Shown here one piece after another: positions 44,090 to 52,118 of a stretch of DNA of 64,000 bases. The notes below the pieces were generated by a model that saw nothing but the letters and a program-made list of their open reading frames with translations, ran no database searches and was not told where the DNA came from. Positions within the stretch are counted from its first letter, which is position 1, and each line of letters starts with the position of its first letter. Made by a program: the position numbers and the translations under genes. Source of the DNA: Kineothrix alysoides (GTDB taxonomy: Bacteria > Bacillota > Clostridia > Lachnospirales > Lachnospiraceae); NCBI RefSeq assembly GCF_000732725.1, contig NZ_JPNB01000001.1, positions 496,001 through 560,000 on the forward strand, read 5' to 3'.

Positions 44090-45061
44090 ATGAAAGAGAA
44101 AGTAATTAAAATATTAAAAAAATATACCATCATATTGGTACTGATTGGATTGATCTTATTTTTTTCCATTATCAATCCGGTATTCTTCTCCTTAACCAAC
44201 TTTACGAATATTTTCGTACAGCAGTCCTACGTGATTATTGCGGCAATCGGCCTTGCGTTCGTCATGATAAGCGGCGGCATGGATTTGTCCGTAGGATATC
44301 AGATGTCTTTGGTCGGAGTCATTACGGCGGTAAGCATGATGTGGCTGAATCTTCCGGTTCTCTTTTCGGTATTAATAGGGCTTGCGATGGGAGTTCTTTT
44401 AGGCATAATCAATGGCGTGGCGGCAGTAAAGCTGAAGGTGCATCCTTTGATCATTACACTGGGTACGATGACAATTTTTCAAGGTACTTCTTATATTATT
44501 TCCAATTCCAACCCTATTTTCGGATTGCCCGACAGCTTCAAATTCTTAGGACAAGGCTATGTGGGGCCTATTCCCTTCAGCGTTATCGCAATGGTCATCG
44601 TCGCTTTTTTTGCCAGCTTCGTGCTGAATAAAACTTATTTCGGACGCTACGTATATGCACTTGGAAGCAATGAAGAGGCGGCACATCTTGCCGGTGTGAA
44701 TACGAAAAAAATCAAAATATGCGTATTTATGATTTGTGGGTTCTTCGTAGCGCTTTCTGCCATCATTCTTGTCGGACGCGCAGGCTCTGCAACTTCCGCT
44801 ACCGGCGTAGGTACGGAATTCACGTGCATGACAGCGGCAGTTTTGGGAGGAATCAGCTTCAAGGGCGGCAGCGGTAAGGTATGGGGCGTTATTACCGGCG
44901 TACTGATTCTCGGAGTTTTGTCCAGCGGCATGCAGATTATCGGACTGGGGACCTATCCGCAGTATATCGCGAAGGGCATCGTGCTTCTCGCGGCAGTTGG
45001 ATTCGATAATTATCAGAAGAACACTAAAATCAAGAAAACCGAGAAAGCGGTGGAGGCGTAA
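44090..45061 (+). CDS. CUT2-type ABC transporter permease
   Basis: A 323-residue membrane subunit with about nine helices and family motifs MISGGMDLSVGYQMSL near residue 65 and AAVLGGISFKGGSGKVWG near residue 260. Start ATG 44090 is preferred because TAGGAG lies just before it and the 28 residues upstream in frame are hydrophilic and unlike the family. It completes the importer encoded from 41395. The next gene, the UbiX-LpdD fusion, starts 57 bases later, tying transport to decarboxylation. Confidence 0.9.
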   Translation: MKEKVIKILKKYTIILVLIGLILFFSIINPVFFSLTNFTNIFVQQSYVIIAAIGLAFVMISGGMDLSVGYQMSLVGVITAVSMMWLNLPVLFSVLIGLAMGVLLGIINGVAAVKLKVHPLIITLGTMTIFQGTSYIISNSNPIFGLPDSFKFLGQGYVGPIPFSVIAMVIVAFFASFVLNKTYFGRYVYALGSNEEAAHLAGVNTKKIKICVFMICGFFVALSAIILVGRAGSATSATGVGTEFTCMTAAVLGGISFKGGSGKVWGVITGVLILGVLSSGMQIIGLGTYPQYIAKGIVLLAAVGFDNYQKNTKIKKTEKAVEA

Positions 45062-45118
45062 GACAAACTATTCCATTAGTTATAGGTTGACGGGCAGGAG
45101 AAAGAGTGTGATATTTAT

Positions 45119-46132
45119 ATGAAAAGAAGAATCGTTATTGGTATGAGCGGCGCTTCCGGCGCTCCGCTTACCATAGAGCTATTGAAACAGCTTCAAAAAT
45201 ATAAGGAGAGTCTGGAGGTTCACCTGATTGTGACGAAAGGGGCGGAAATGACCCTTTCGCAAGAGACGGGGGCTACCTTGGATGAGCTTGGGCATCTGGC
45301 GACGGTAGTCCATGACAACCGCAATGTCGGTGCAGGCCCGGCCAGCGGAAGCTTTCAAACCATCGGCATGATCGTGATACCGTGCAGCGTAAAAACCTTG
45401 GCAGGAATTGTCAGCGGATATAGCGATAACCTTCTATTGCGTGCAGCAGACGTCACCTTGAAGGAGAGAAGAAGTCTCGTTCTGGTAGTGAGGGAATGCC
45501 CCCTCGGAACGATTCACCTGCGAAACATGCTGGAAGCGAGCAGGCTGGGTGCGGTGGTGATTCCTCCGGTATTGAGCTACTATAACCACCCTGAGACAGT
45601 AGAAGACTGCAATCGCCATGTCATAGGAAAAGTGCTGGACCAGTTCGGCTTAGAGGGTGAGGGCTACAAGCGTTGGGCAGGCATGGAAGACATGGGTGAG
45701 GAGAAAAGGAGCAAGGATATAAGCTTTAGAATCGTACATAACCTTATGGGCAGGGATATATCGGCGAAGGTGACCGTCCTTGCTCATGGGATGTCCGTGC
45801 TGCTGACGGGAGGAGAGGTGCCTCACGTGGGGGCTGTATCTCTTGCAGACGAAGCGGGGCAGATAAGAACCATCGGTCTGGATGGGCATAAAGAGCAAGT
45901 CGTAGGGGAACGCTGGGCCGGGGAATTGTACCGGATAAAAAAAGAACCTGTCAGCGTGACTGCGGGTATTCACTACGACAAGCTGACCAAAGAGCAGATA
46001 GAGTATGTGGTAAATGAGATGAATGAGATGCTGGAAGAGGTAAAAAGCATACTGCTGAAGCATCAGTCCGACCTCGGAGGGAGTTGCCTCGAACGAGATT
46101 ATACAATGGAAAGGGGTGTCATTCAAATATGA
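45119..46132 (+). CDS. UbiX-like flavin prenyltransferase fused to an LpdD-like domain
   Basis: A 337-residue two-domain protein. Residues 1 to about 180 are UbiX-like: FMN/phosphate loop GMSGASGAP, IPCSVKTLAGIVSGYSDNLL, LKERRSLVLVVRECPLGTIH and the conserved VIPPVLSYYNHPET. UbiX makes prenyl-FMN from FMN and dimethylallyl phosphate. Residues about 198-320 (VLLTGGEVPHVGAVSL, DGHKEQVV, VSVTAGIHYDKLT) match the LpdD family, described as a chaperone-like partner of gallate decarboxylase. Usually these are separate genes (lpdB, lpdD). The usual UbiD partner is encoded 9 kb away at 34791. It overlaps the esterase gene by ATGA. Confidence 0.85.
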   Translation: MKRRIVIGMSGASGAPLTIELLKQLQKYKESLEVHLIVTKGAEMTLSQETGATLDELGHLATVVHDNRNVGAGPASGSFQTIGMIVIPCSVKTLAGIVSGYSDNLLLRAADVTLKERRSLVLVVRECPLGTIHLRNMLEASRLGAVVIPPVLSYYNHPETVEDCNRHVIGKVLDQFGLEGEGYKRWAGMEDMGEEKRSKDISFRIVHNLMGRDISAKVTVLAHGMSVLLTGGEVPHVGAVSLADEAGQIRTIGLDGHKEQVVGERWAGELYRIKKEPVSVTAGIHYDKLTKEQIEYVVNEMNEMLEEVKSILLKHQSDLGGSCLERDYTMERGVIQI

Positions 46133-47199
46133 AAAAATATAGTGATGAAACAGTAATGAAAATGATGGGACAAACGCAAAGCGTTTTTGTACACGGCGTA
46201 TCGGTGGAGCTGAAGTGTGCGGAGGATGGGAATGGACCGGGAACCATTGACCCTAGAATACTTGAGCAGATGAAAGAACGGCGGTCCTCTGTGGCAGAAG
46301 AGGGTGAGCCGCCTATTGCAGTTATGCGTAAAAGGATGATTGGAACGAATTACAATCAGAATACATTTCCGATTTGTACAAAATATTTGGAAATAGATAC
46401 CACCTGTGGAAAGGTTCCGGGGTGGATGTACTATCCGGTGAGAATGGAGGGAAAACGCCCTTGCTTTATGTACGTGCATGGAGGCGCATTTTTCGGCGGA
46501 AGCGTAATTACGGTAGAAAACGGCTGCCGGTTACTGGCGGAACGGTCGAATTCGATAGTATGCAACATCGATTACAGCCTTCCCCCCGAGACACCTTATC
46601 CGGTTCCGACGACCCAGATCTACGAGTCATTAAACTATTTGAGCAGTCATGCCTCTTTTTATCAAATCGATGAGAAGAATATCTTCATTGGAGGAGACAG
46701 TGCGGGCGGCAATATGTCGGCGGCAGTAACGCAGATGGATAGAGACAGAAATACGGGACTACTAAAGGGAGAGGTGCTGATTTATCCGAAATTGATATTC
46801 GCCAACGATTTGCTGGAGGGATATGAAAGAAATCTTAACGTATTCGAGCTGGTAGAAGAGGAACGGTCATACTTGGAGGAGTTAACAGGTATTGGTTCCG
46901 ATGAATCCAATGAAAGAGATGCGGCCTTTTATGTGCAGGGACAGTATGATTTGAAAAACCCTTATATTAGTCCGATGCTTGGAAAAAAAGAAGGTCTCCC
47001 AAAGACGCTGATGATTCAGGCGGAATATGACGGTCTTCGTTTAGAGGGAGAATATTATGCAAAATTGCTGAAGGAATCAGGCGTACCGGTCAGAATGATT
47101 CGCTACTGTAATGTAAGTCACGGATTTGTAGATCAAATTGGGCTTCTCCCGCAGGCAGAAGCCGCAATCAATGAAATAGCAGCATTTATAAATGAATAA
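46129..47199 (+). CDS. HSL-family alpha/beta hydrolase (esterase)
   Basis: A 356-residue esterase of the hormone-sensitive-lipase/BD-FAE type. Oxyanion motif HGGAFFGGS, nucleophile GGDSAGGNMSAAV, acid in AEYDGLRLEGE and catalytic His in SHGFVDQIG. No signal peptide, so it acts on an imported substrate. ATG 46129 overlaps the stop of the UbiX-LpdD gene (ATGA) and follows GAAAGGGG, so translation is coupled. A role in releasing an aromatic acid from an ester before decarboxylation fits the context but is not shown. Confidence 0.88.
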   Translation: MKKYSDETVMKMMGQTQSVFVHGVSVELKCAEDGNGPGTIDPRILEQMKERRSSVAEEGEPPIAVMRKRMIGTNYNQNTFPICTKYLEIDTTCGKVPGWMYYPVRMEGKRPCFMYVHGGAFFGGSVITVENGCRLLAERSNSIVCNIDYSLPPETPYPVPTTQIYESLNYLSSHASFYQIDEKNIFIGGDSAGGNMSAAVTQMDRDRNTGLLKGEVLIYPKLIFANDLLEGYERNLNVFELVEEERSYLEELTGIGSDESNERDAAFYVQGQYDLKNPYISPMLGKKEGLPKTLMIQAEYDGLRLEGEYYAKLLKESGVPVRMIRYCNVSHGFVDQIGLLPQAEAAINEIAAFINE

Positions 47200-47234
47200 C
47201 CGGGGTTTGTAACAGAAAGAGGAAGAGGAAACAA

Positions 47235-48056
47235 ATGGTTACATTTAAAACAGAAAAAGTATCGCCTTATGTAACGAGAATTTTTGGAATCAATACAGAA
47301 TTAATGTATTTGGTAGAAGGCGCGAAAAAAGCGGCACTGCTAGACACCGGAAGTGGCTTTGGGAGCTTAAAAAAGACGGTGGAACAATTGAGTCAAAAGC
47401 CCGTCATCGTGCTTTTGACTCATGGGCATACGGACCATGCTATGGGTGCGGGGGAATTTGACGAAGTGTATATGAATCATACTGACGATTATATTTTCGG
47501 ACCACATGGGGATAAGGCTTTTCGATGGCAGGGTATGGAAATGTCACCTGACTTTTCGCTGCTAGATGAGGCGGATTATATCGAGACCGCCGATGCAGCA
47601 AGCTTTCATGACATGAAAGGCGGAGATTGCTTCGACTTGGGGGGCGTGCACATCGACATATTCGACTGCCCGGGGCATACCTCCGGCTCTGTGGTCATGC
47701 TGATTCGGGAAGAAAGGATGCTGCTGACAGGGGACGCCTGCAATTCTTTTACCTTCGCTTTTGAGGAGTATTCTCTGCCAATCGGAGAATATGAAGAGAA
47801 CCTGAAAAAAATGAAGAGTGAGACTGACGGCAAGTATGAGCGCATTTTGCTGTCCCACGGAGACGGCAATGCTCCCATCGATATAATCGCGGGTGTGATT
47901 CAGGTGTGTGAAGATATTAAGTCTGGGAATGTGGATGACGTTCCCTTCGAGTTTAAGGGTACATCGGGTTATATAGCTAAAGAAATGAAGATTCCTGAAA
48001 TGCTTCGAGCAGACGGAGGACATGGGAATATTGTGTATAATAAGGGGAAGATTTGA
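47235..48056 (+). CDS. Metallo-beta-lactamase-fold hydrolase
   Basis: A 273-residue MBL-fold protein with the binuclear metal motif LLTHGHTDHAMG, further ligands His in CPGHTSGSVVM, Asp in LLTGDACNS and His in LLSHGDGNAP. Resembles glyoxalase-II/lactonase-like hydrolases; a lactone or thioester substrate is possible. GAAAGAGGAAGAGG precedes ATG 47235. Last gene of the decarboxylase-transport locus, followed by a hairpin at 48146. Confidence 0.85.
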   Translation: MVTFKTEKVSPYVTRIFGINTELMYLVEGAKKAALLDTGSGFGSLKKTVEQLSQKPVIVLLTHGHTDHAMGAGEFDEVYMNHTDDYIFGPHGDKAFRWQGMEMSPDFSLLDEADYIETADAASFHDMKGGDCFDLGGVHIDIFDCPGHTSGSVVMLIREERMLLTGDACNSFTFAFEEYSLPIGEYEENLKKMKSETDGKYERILLSHGDGNAPIDIIAGVIQVCEDIKSGNVDDVPFEFKGTSGYIAKEMKIPEMLRADGGHGNIVYNKGKI

Positions 48057-48145
48057 GGTTATTATTTTGAGGTAAATGCGTATACAGTTTTCTTTTCGTA
48101 TGGATCCGGTATCAGAATAAAATCAATTTCAGAAAGCCCAAGAAA

Positions 48146-48170
48146 ATCGGAGGCCATCATAGCCTCCGAT
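48146..48170 (+). terminator. Hairpin after the MBL gene
   Basis: Perfect nine-pair stem ATCGGAGGC / GCCTCCGAT with a seven-base loop; followed by AAATTATTT rather than a clean T run. Confidence 0.6.
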
Positions 48171-48258
48171 AAATTATTTACAATCATAAGAAGAATCCTG
48201 CACTCCTTTTAGGAATTTCACATTTCCTTCCATCCAAAATCAGTTTATGAAACCATAG

Positions 48259-48378
48259 TATGATGTTATAATACTTAGAAAGTACAACGGCAATCGTATT
48301 TTGCCTGCAGCAAGAATTATCGGTGCTGCGAATACGGTAATCAACAAAGGGAGGAAGAAACCGGAAGATTTGCTGTAA
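48259..48378 (+). pseudogene. Possible shikimate dehydrogenase (AroE) remnant
   Basis: A 39-codon open stretch without a start codon ending in TAA. It reads PAARIIGAANTVINKG, which resembles the IGAxNTV motif of AroE-type dehydrogenases; nothing else of such a gene is present. It may be chance, so confidence is low. Otherwise the 48171-48413 gap holds no recognised feature. Confidence 0.25.
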
Positions 48379-48413
48379 CTTTATACGGTAAGAATATATC
48401 GGGAGGACAGAGA

Positions 48414-49157
48414 TTGAAAAAAGAATTTATTTTGATGGAGCAGGTGTCCTTCTCTTTTGGGCGACAGCAGGTTTTGAAGAAGGTCTGTCTCTCGCTGGAA
48501 CAAGGTATTTCCTACGCTTTGATTGGGAAGTCGGGTTCCGGTAAAACGACAATACTGAATTTGATTGCCGGATTTTTAAAGCCTGACGAGGGAACTGTGA
48601 GCATTAACGGGACAAGGGTGTTAGGCCCAAGGAAGGAAACGGCATTTCTTTTTCAGGAGTTAGGGCTTTTTCCATGGCAGACGGTAGAGGAAGCGGTTGC
48701 TATGCCTCTCAAGCTGAGGGGCGGGAAGCAGGAGGCGAAGGAGGCTGTCTATCATCTGCTTGAGAAGCTGGGACTTGAAAAATACGGGAACAAGTATCCG
48801 CAGGAGTTGAGCGGAGGGGAGCAGCAGAGGGTAGCGCTTGCCAGGACCTTGATCGGAGGCCCTGATATTATCTTGATGGACGAGCCTACTTCCGCTTTGG
48901 ATGCGGCAACCAAGGAGGAATTGCAGGGAGTGATCCGGGAGGAGCAGCAAAGGCGGGGGACGACGCTGTTTTTCGTAACCCACGATGTGGAGGAGGCAAT
49001 GTGGCTGGGGCAGTATGTTCTCATCTTGAAAGAGGATGGCGAGGTGGAGCAAATAGAGAATCCCTATTATTTTAACAAGGATGCCAGAGAGCAGTTAGGA
49101 TTTTATGAAGAATGCATCAAATTAAGACAGTTGTTAAAAATGGAGAAAGAAGGATAA
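48414..49157 (+). CDS. ABC transporter ATP-binding protein (nitrate/sulfonate/HMP family)
   Basis: A 247-residue ATPase of the SsuB/TauB/ThiZ type: Walker A GKSGSGKTT, Q-loop FLFQELGLFPWQTVEEAV (the LFPW pattern is typical of this family), signature LSGGEQQRVALARTL, Walker B IILMDEPTSALD and switch His in VTHDVEEA. The start codon appears to be TTG at 48414, with GGGAGGA upstream. Ten bases separate it from the permease gene. Confidence 0.9.
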   Translation: MKKEFILMEQVSFSFGRQQVLKKVCLSLEQGISYALIGKSGSGKTTILNLIAGFLKPDEGTVSINGTRVLGPRKETAFLFQELGLFPWQTVEEAVAMPLKLRGGKQEAKEAVYHLLEKLGLEKYGNKYPQELSGGEQQRVALARTLIGGPDIILMDEPTSALDAATKEELQGVIREEQQRRGTTLFFVTHDVEEAMWLGQYVLILKEDGEVEQIENPYYFNKDAREQLGFYEECIKLRQLLKMEKEG

Positions 49158-49166
49158 AGAAAGCAT

Positions 49167-49949
49167 ATGGCTATTCGAACAAGGACCAAGAGGAGCGGGG
49201 GAATGTTTGTTAAGAATCAATGTTTAGGCTTTGTCAGCTTTCTTATTTTCTGGGAGATATGCCATCTGCTTTTAAATACTCATACAGTGCCATCTCCGTT
49301 GGAAACTCTTGCGTATATGCTGACAGTTCCGGGAAAGCTTGCACTTCATTGCGGTGCCAGCATGCTGAGGGTGCTGGCGGCAATTGGCATTTCGCTTATA
49401 ATAGGAGTCCCGGCAGGTATGCTTCTGGGTGTAAATGAGACGTGCAAGAAACTATTGTCTCCTTTTTTATATTTTATTTATCCAATGCCGAAGATTGCAT
49501 TTCTTCCGGTTTTTATGCTCTTATTCGGACTCGGCAATACTTCGAAGATAATTCTCATGATCTGGATTATCATATTTCAAATGATTTTATCGGTAAGGGA
49601 TGGTGTAGAGCAGATTTTGCCGGTGCATTTTAAAGTGATGAACAGCTTTTGTGCTACGTCAGGACAAAGATACCGTTATCTGATTTTTCCGGCTATTCTT
49701 CCTCAGATTTTCTCGGGGCTGCGCATTAGCATTGGAATTACGCTGGCTTCTTTATTTTTTGCGGAAAATTATGCGGCCACATACGGCATCGGCTATTATA
49801 TTTTAAGCGCATGGACGAAAATGAATTATGTGGAAATGTTCGGAGGGATTCTGGCAATCGGCTTTTTAGGAATCATATTATTCGATTTGTTAGATTCATT
49901 AGAACGTTTCAGCGCGCCGTGGCTAAAGAAAAATGCTGCGGAGCGCTGA
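49167..49949 (+). CDS. ABC transporter permease (SsuC/TauC/ThiX-like)
   Basis: Membrane subunit of 260 aa with six helices and the binding-protein-dependent permease loop around YRYLIFPAILPQIFSGLRI (EAA-like). Start ATG 49167 is used, but ATG 49203 is better supported by AGGAG seven bases upstream and begins right at the first helix (MFVKNQCLGF). It partners the ATPase upstream. The binding protein is encoded convergently 12 bases downstream on the other strand. Confidence 0.88.
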   Translation: MAIRTRTKRSGGMFVKNQCLGFVSFLIFWEICHLLLNTHTVPSPLETLAYMLTVPGKLALHCGASMLRVLAAIGISLIIGVPAGMLLGVNETCKKLLSPFLYFIYPMPKIAFLPVFMLLFGLGNTSKIILMIWIIIFQMILSVRDGVEQILPVHFKVMNSFCATSGQRYRYLIFPAILPQIFSGLRISIGITLASLFFAENYAATYGIGYYILSAWTKMNYVEMFGGILAIGFLGIILFDLLDSLERFSAPWLKKNAAER

Positions 49950-49961
49950 GAGGATTTTTAA

Positions 49962-50909
49962 TTATGGGAGAAAGGAAAAGTCGGTAAGCTCTTCATAAGT
50001 ATAACTTTTACCAATCAGCTCCTTATTCCTGGTCCATTCGATGATATGATCGAATGGGTCTTTCGCAATGGGGCCTGCATAGGCGAAGGTTCCGCTTTGA
50101 CTTGCGAGGTAACCGCTGATTGCTTCCGGGAACTGGTACTGAGCGAGCAGGTCACTGTATTTGGAAGCATCGGTTTCATTCATATAATCGATAGCAGCAT
50201 TATAAGCGGAATAAAATGCTTTTATTGCCTCCGGCTTGCTTGCGATAGTATCCTCGGTAAACATAATGACACCGCCCTTTATACCGGCCTCTTTCGAGCT
50301 GCCTAGCAAATGAGCGCCCTGCGCGGCCAGCATTCCGGCCTGCGGCTCCGTGAATACGACTCCATCGATCTGATCAGACATCAAAGCCTCAGATCTGCCG
50401 GAGAAGGAAGGGATTTCTACGATTTCATATGAAAAGTTGTATTCAGCAGCAAACTCATCCATGATATATTCTAAAATAAAATTAGGAACGAGAGAAACTT
50501 TCTTTCCGCTTAATTGTTCCATGGATGTAATTCCGGAGTTGGGAGAAGAAAGTATTTTAAAGTCTTCGCTGATGTCCGAGGTGATTTTCATGGGAATGCC
50601 GTTATCTGCAAAAGCCGCGGCAGTCATGACATCACCGATGGCTGCATCGAGGGACTTGGCTTGAACCGCTGCATTACGGTCGTTAGGAGAGGAAAATGAC
50701 TGCAAGGTCACTTTTAAACCGGCATCTTCGAAAAAGCCCATTTCCTGCGCCAGAATCAGGGGAATGGAAGATTCCGCAGGAAGGATGCCGACAGTTAACT
50801 CCTCACTTTCTTTTTCGATAGCCGCAGTATTATCAGCCGTATCTTTTCCGCAGGAAGCGAACAGAAAAAGTCCGGTCAACAATAAGGGCAGTGTAAATAT
50901 TTTTTTCAT
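49962..50909 (-). CDS. ABC transporter substrate-binding lipoprotein, NMT1/SsuA-like
   Basis: A 315-residue lipoprotein with lipobox FASC near residue 20 and an NMT1/THI5-like domain (LTVGILPAESSIPLILAQEM onward; GSSKEAGIKGGVIMF). Such proteins bind sulfonates, nitrate or thiamine precursors. ATG 50909 is chosen because AAGGAGA precedes it and the signal peptide starts there; the longer frame reaching 50951 overlaps the upstream gene. It probably serves the importer encoded convergently at 48414-49949. Confidence 0.88.
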   Translation of the reverse strand: MKKIFTLPLLLTGLFLFASCGKDTADNTAAIEKESEELTVGILPAESSIPLILAQEMGFFEDAGLKVTLQSFSSPNDRNAAVQAKSLDAAIGDVMTAAAFADNGIPMKITSDISEDFKILSSPNSGITSMEQLSGKKVSLVPNFILEYIMDEFAAEYNFSYEIVEIPSFSGRSEALMSDQIDGVVFTEPQAGMLAAQGAHLLGSSKEAGIKGGVIMFTEDTIASKPEAIKAFYSAYNAAIDYMNETDASKYSDLLAQYQFPEAISGYLASQSGTFAYAGPIAKDPFDHIIEWTRNKELIGKSYTYEELTDFSFLP

Positions 50910-50947
50910 AATAATATAAATCTCCTTTTCTGTATTTTCGTTATTTT

Positions 50948-51697
50948 TCACCCCAGAATTTCTTTAAATGCGGCCAGGTCCATAAAATACGGAACGACCA
51001 TGCGATTCAAAAGGAGGGGATCTGTCTCTTGGGTATTTGGTCCATTGTTTGTAGTAAAGGCCAGAAGAAAGCCCTTTGACTTAAGCAGCGAAACGTTGCG
51101 ATCCTCGAATAAACTGAAGGGATAGGCAAAGGTATCCTTTGCATTGACTATGGACTGAGCGTTACAGCGGTCCAAATCTTCGGAGAATTCTAAATCATCA
51201 GCCTCCATCATCCTGCCGACTGCGGCGCTTGACCTCGTATGGAATAAATCGGTATGGTTAGCGTATTCAAAGACGCCTGCCATCTCTTCCAGCTCATGTT
51301 GCGTCAGGCAAACGGATTTCTCGGGCATAAATGATATCTTTTCGCTGTTCAGCCAGCCTGTGACTACAAAGACAACACCATGAAACCCATATTTTTTCAA
51401 GAGCGGGTAAGCGTAACGGGCGATGGACTGATAGCAGTCATCGAAGGTCAATAATACGGACTTATCGGGTAACGTTGCTTTATCATAATAGTAATTCCTG
51501 ACCTCCTCAAGCGTTAAGGTGTGATAGCCGTTTTCATACAGATATTCCATTTGCATCACGAAGTTTTCTAAAGTGATGAATAGCGGGGAGGGCAAATTAT
51601 CTTCATAATCCTGCCTTACTTCAATAGGATGTGTCTGTTCGGGAGAGAACATAGTTCCCTCGCGGATCTCATGATATACAAGAGCCGTAAATGACAT
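50948..51697 (-). CDS. Polysaccharide deacetylase family protein (NodB homology)
   Basis: A 249-residue NodB-homology protein. Motif 1 is LLTFDDCYQS (catalytic Asp and metal Asp), and a metal His region is at EYANHTDLFHTRS; AYPFSLFED and the LLAFTTNNGPN segment complete the fold. No signal peptide or anchor is visible, so an intracellular substrate or unusual location is likely. ATG 51697 follows GGAG. Same strand as, and just upstream of, the NMT1-like binding protein, so they are likely cotranscribed. Confidence 0.85.
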   Translation of the reverse strand: MSFTALVYHEIREGTMFSPEQTHPIEVRQDYEDNLPSPLFITLENFVMQMEYLYENGYHTLTLEEVRNYYYDKATLPDKSVLLTFDDCYQSIARYAYPLLKKYGFHGVVFVVTGWLNSEKISFMPEKSVCLTQHELEEMAGVFEYANHTDLFHTRSSAAVGRMMEADDLEFSEDLDRCNAQSIVNAKDTFAYPFSLFEDRNVSLLKSKGFLLAFTTNNGPNTQETDPLLLNRMVVPYFMDLAAFKEILG

Positions 51698-51712
51698 TGT
51701 GGTATACTCCAA

Positions 51713-51794
51713 TCCGGTTTTGAATTTGTGAAAGCTTAAAACTAATCATAAAGTATAGCACAGAGAAAAATAAAATGATAGATTAAAATTTACT
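51713..51794. other. Upstream region of the deacetylase gene, no further feature
   Basis: Carries the leader of the minus-strand deacetylase operon. No clear -10/-35 pair was found. Confidence 0.3.
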
Positions 51795-51858
51795 GATTAG
51801 AAGATTAGAAGATTAGAAGATTAGAAGATTAGGAGATTAGAAGATTAGAGCATTAGAA
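51795..51858. repeat. Eight-copy 8-base tandem repeat (GATTAGAA)n
   Basis: Eight consecutive 8-base units of GATTAGAA; units 5, 7 and 8 differ by one base each. Non-coding, between divergent genes. Such arrays change copy number by slippage. Confidence 0.9.
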
Positions 51859-51978
51859 GATGTTACTACAAAGCCGAAGACTGGATAGTAACGAATCATT
51901 ATAAGCCGTTAAAACATGAGCGTGCATGGGATTGATAGTATATTTAGAAAAAATAAATTTTATAGTGATGATTTGAAA

Positions 51979-52007
51979 TTGACAAATAAAGGGGAAAGTT
52001 TTATAAT
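51979..52007 (+). promoter_or_regulatory. Consensus promoter of the methyltransferase gene
   Basis: TTGACA (51979-51984), 17-base spacer, TATAAT (52002-52007): both boxes match the sigma-A consensus exactly. Confidence 0.85.
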
Positions 52008-52010
52008 TCA

Positions 52011-52026
52011 GTTAGTTTTAACTAAC
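52011..52026. promoter_or_regulatory. Inverted-repeat operator just after the -10
   Basis: GTTAGTT-TT-AACTAAC, starting three bases after the -10. It resembles TetR/MarR-type operators. No matching regulator gene is adjacent. Confidence 0.6.
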
Positions 52027-52118
52027 CAAAATTCGGTTTAAACAATTTGTATAATGCACTGTCCTTTTAAGATATAGGGCAGCAATAGATGATGAAGATA
52101 ATTTAATGAGGTGGAATC

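Noticed and set aside
48171-48413. Possible TPP or other riboswitch before the SsuB/ThiZ-like ATPase
   Set aside because: No conserved riboswitch core motif was recognised; only short local complementarities.
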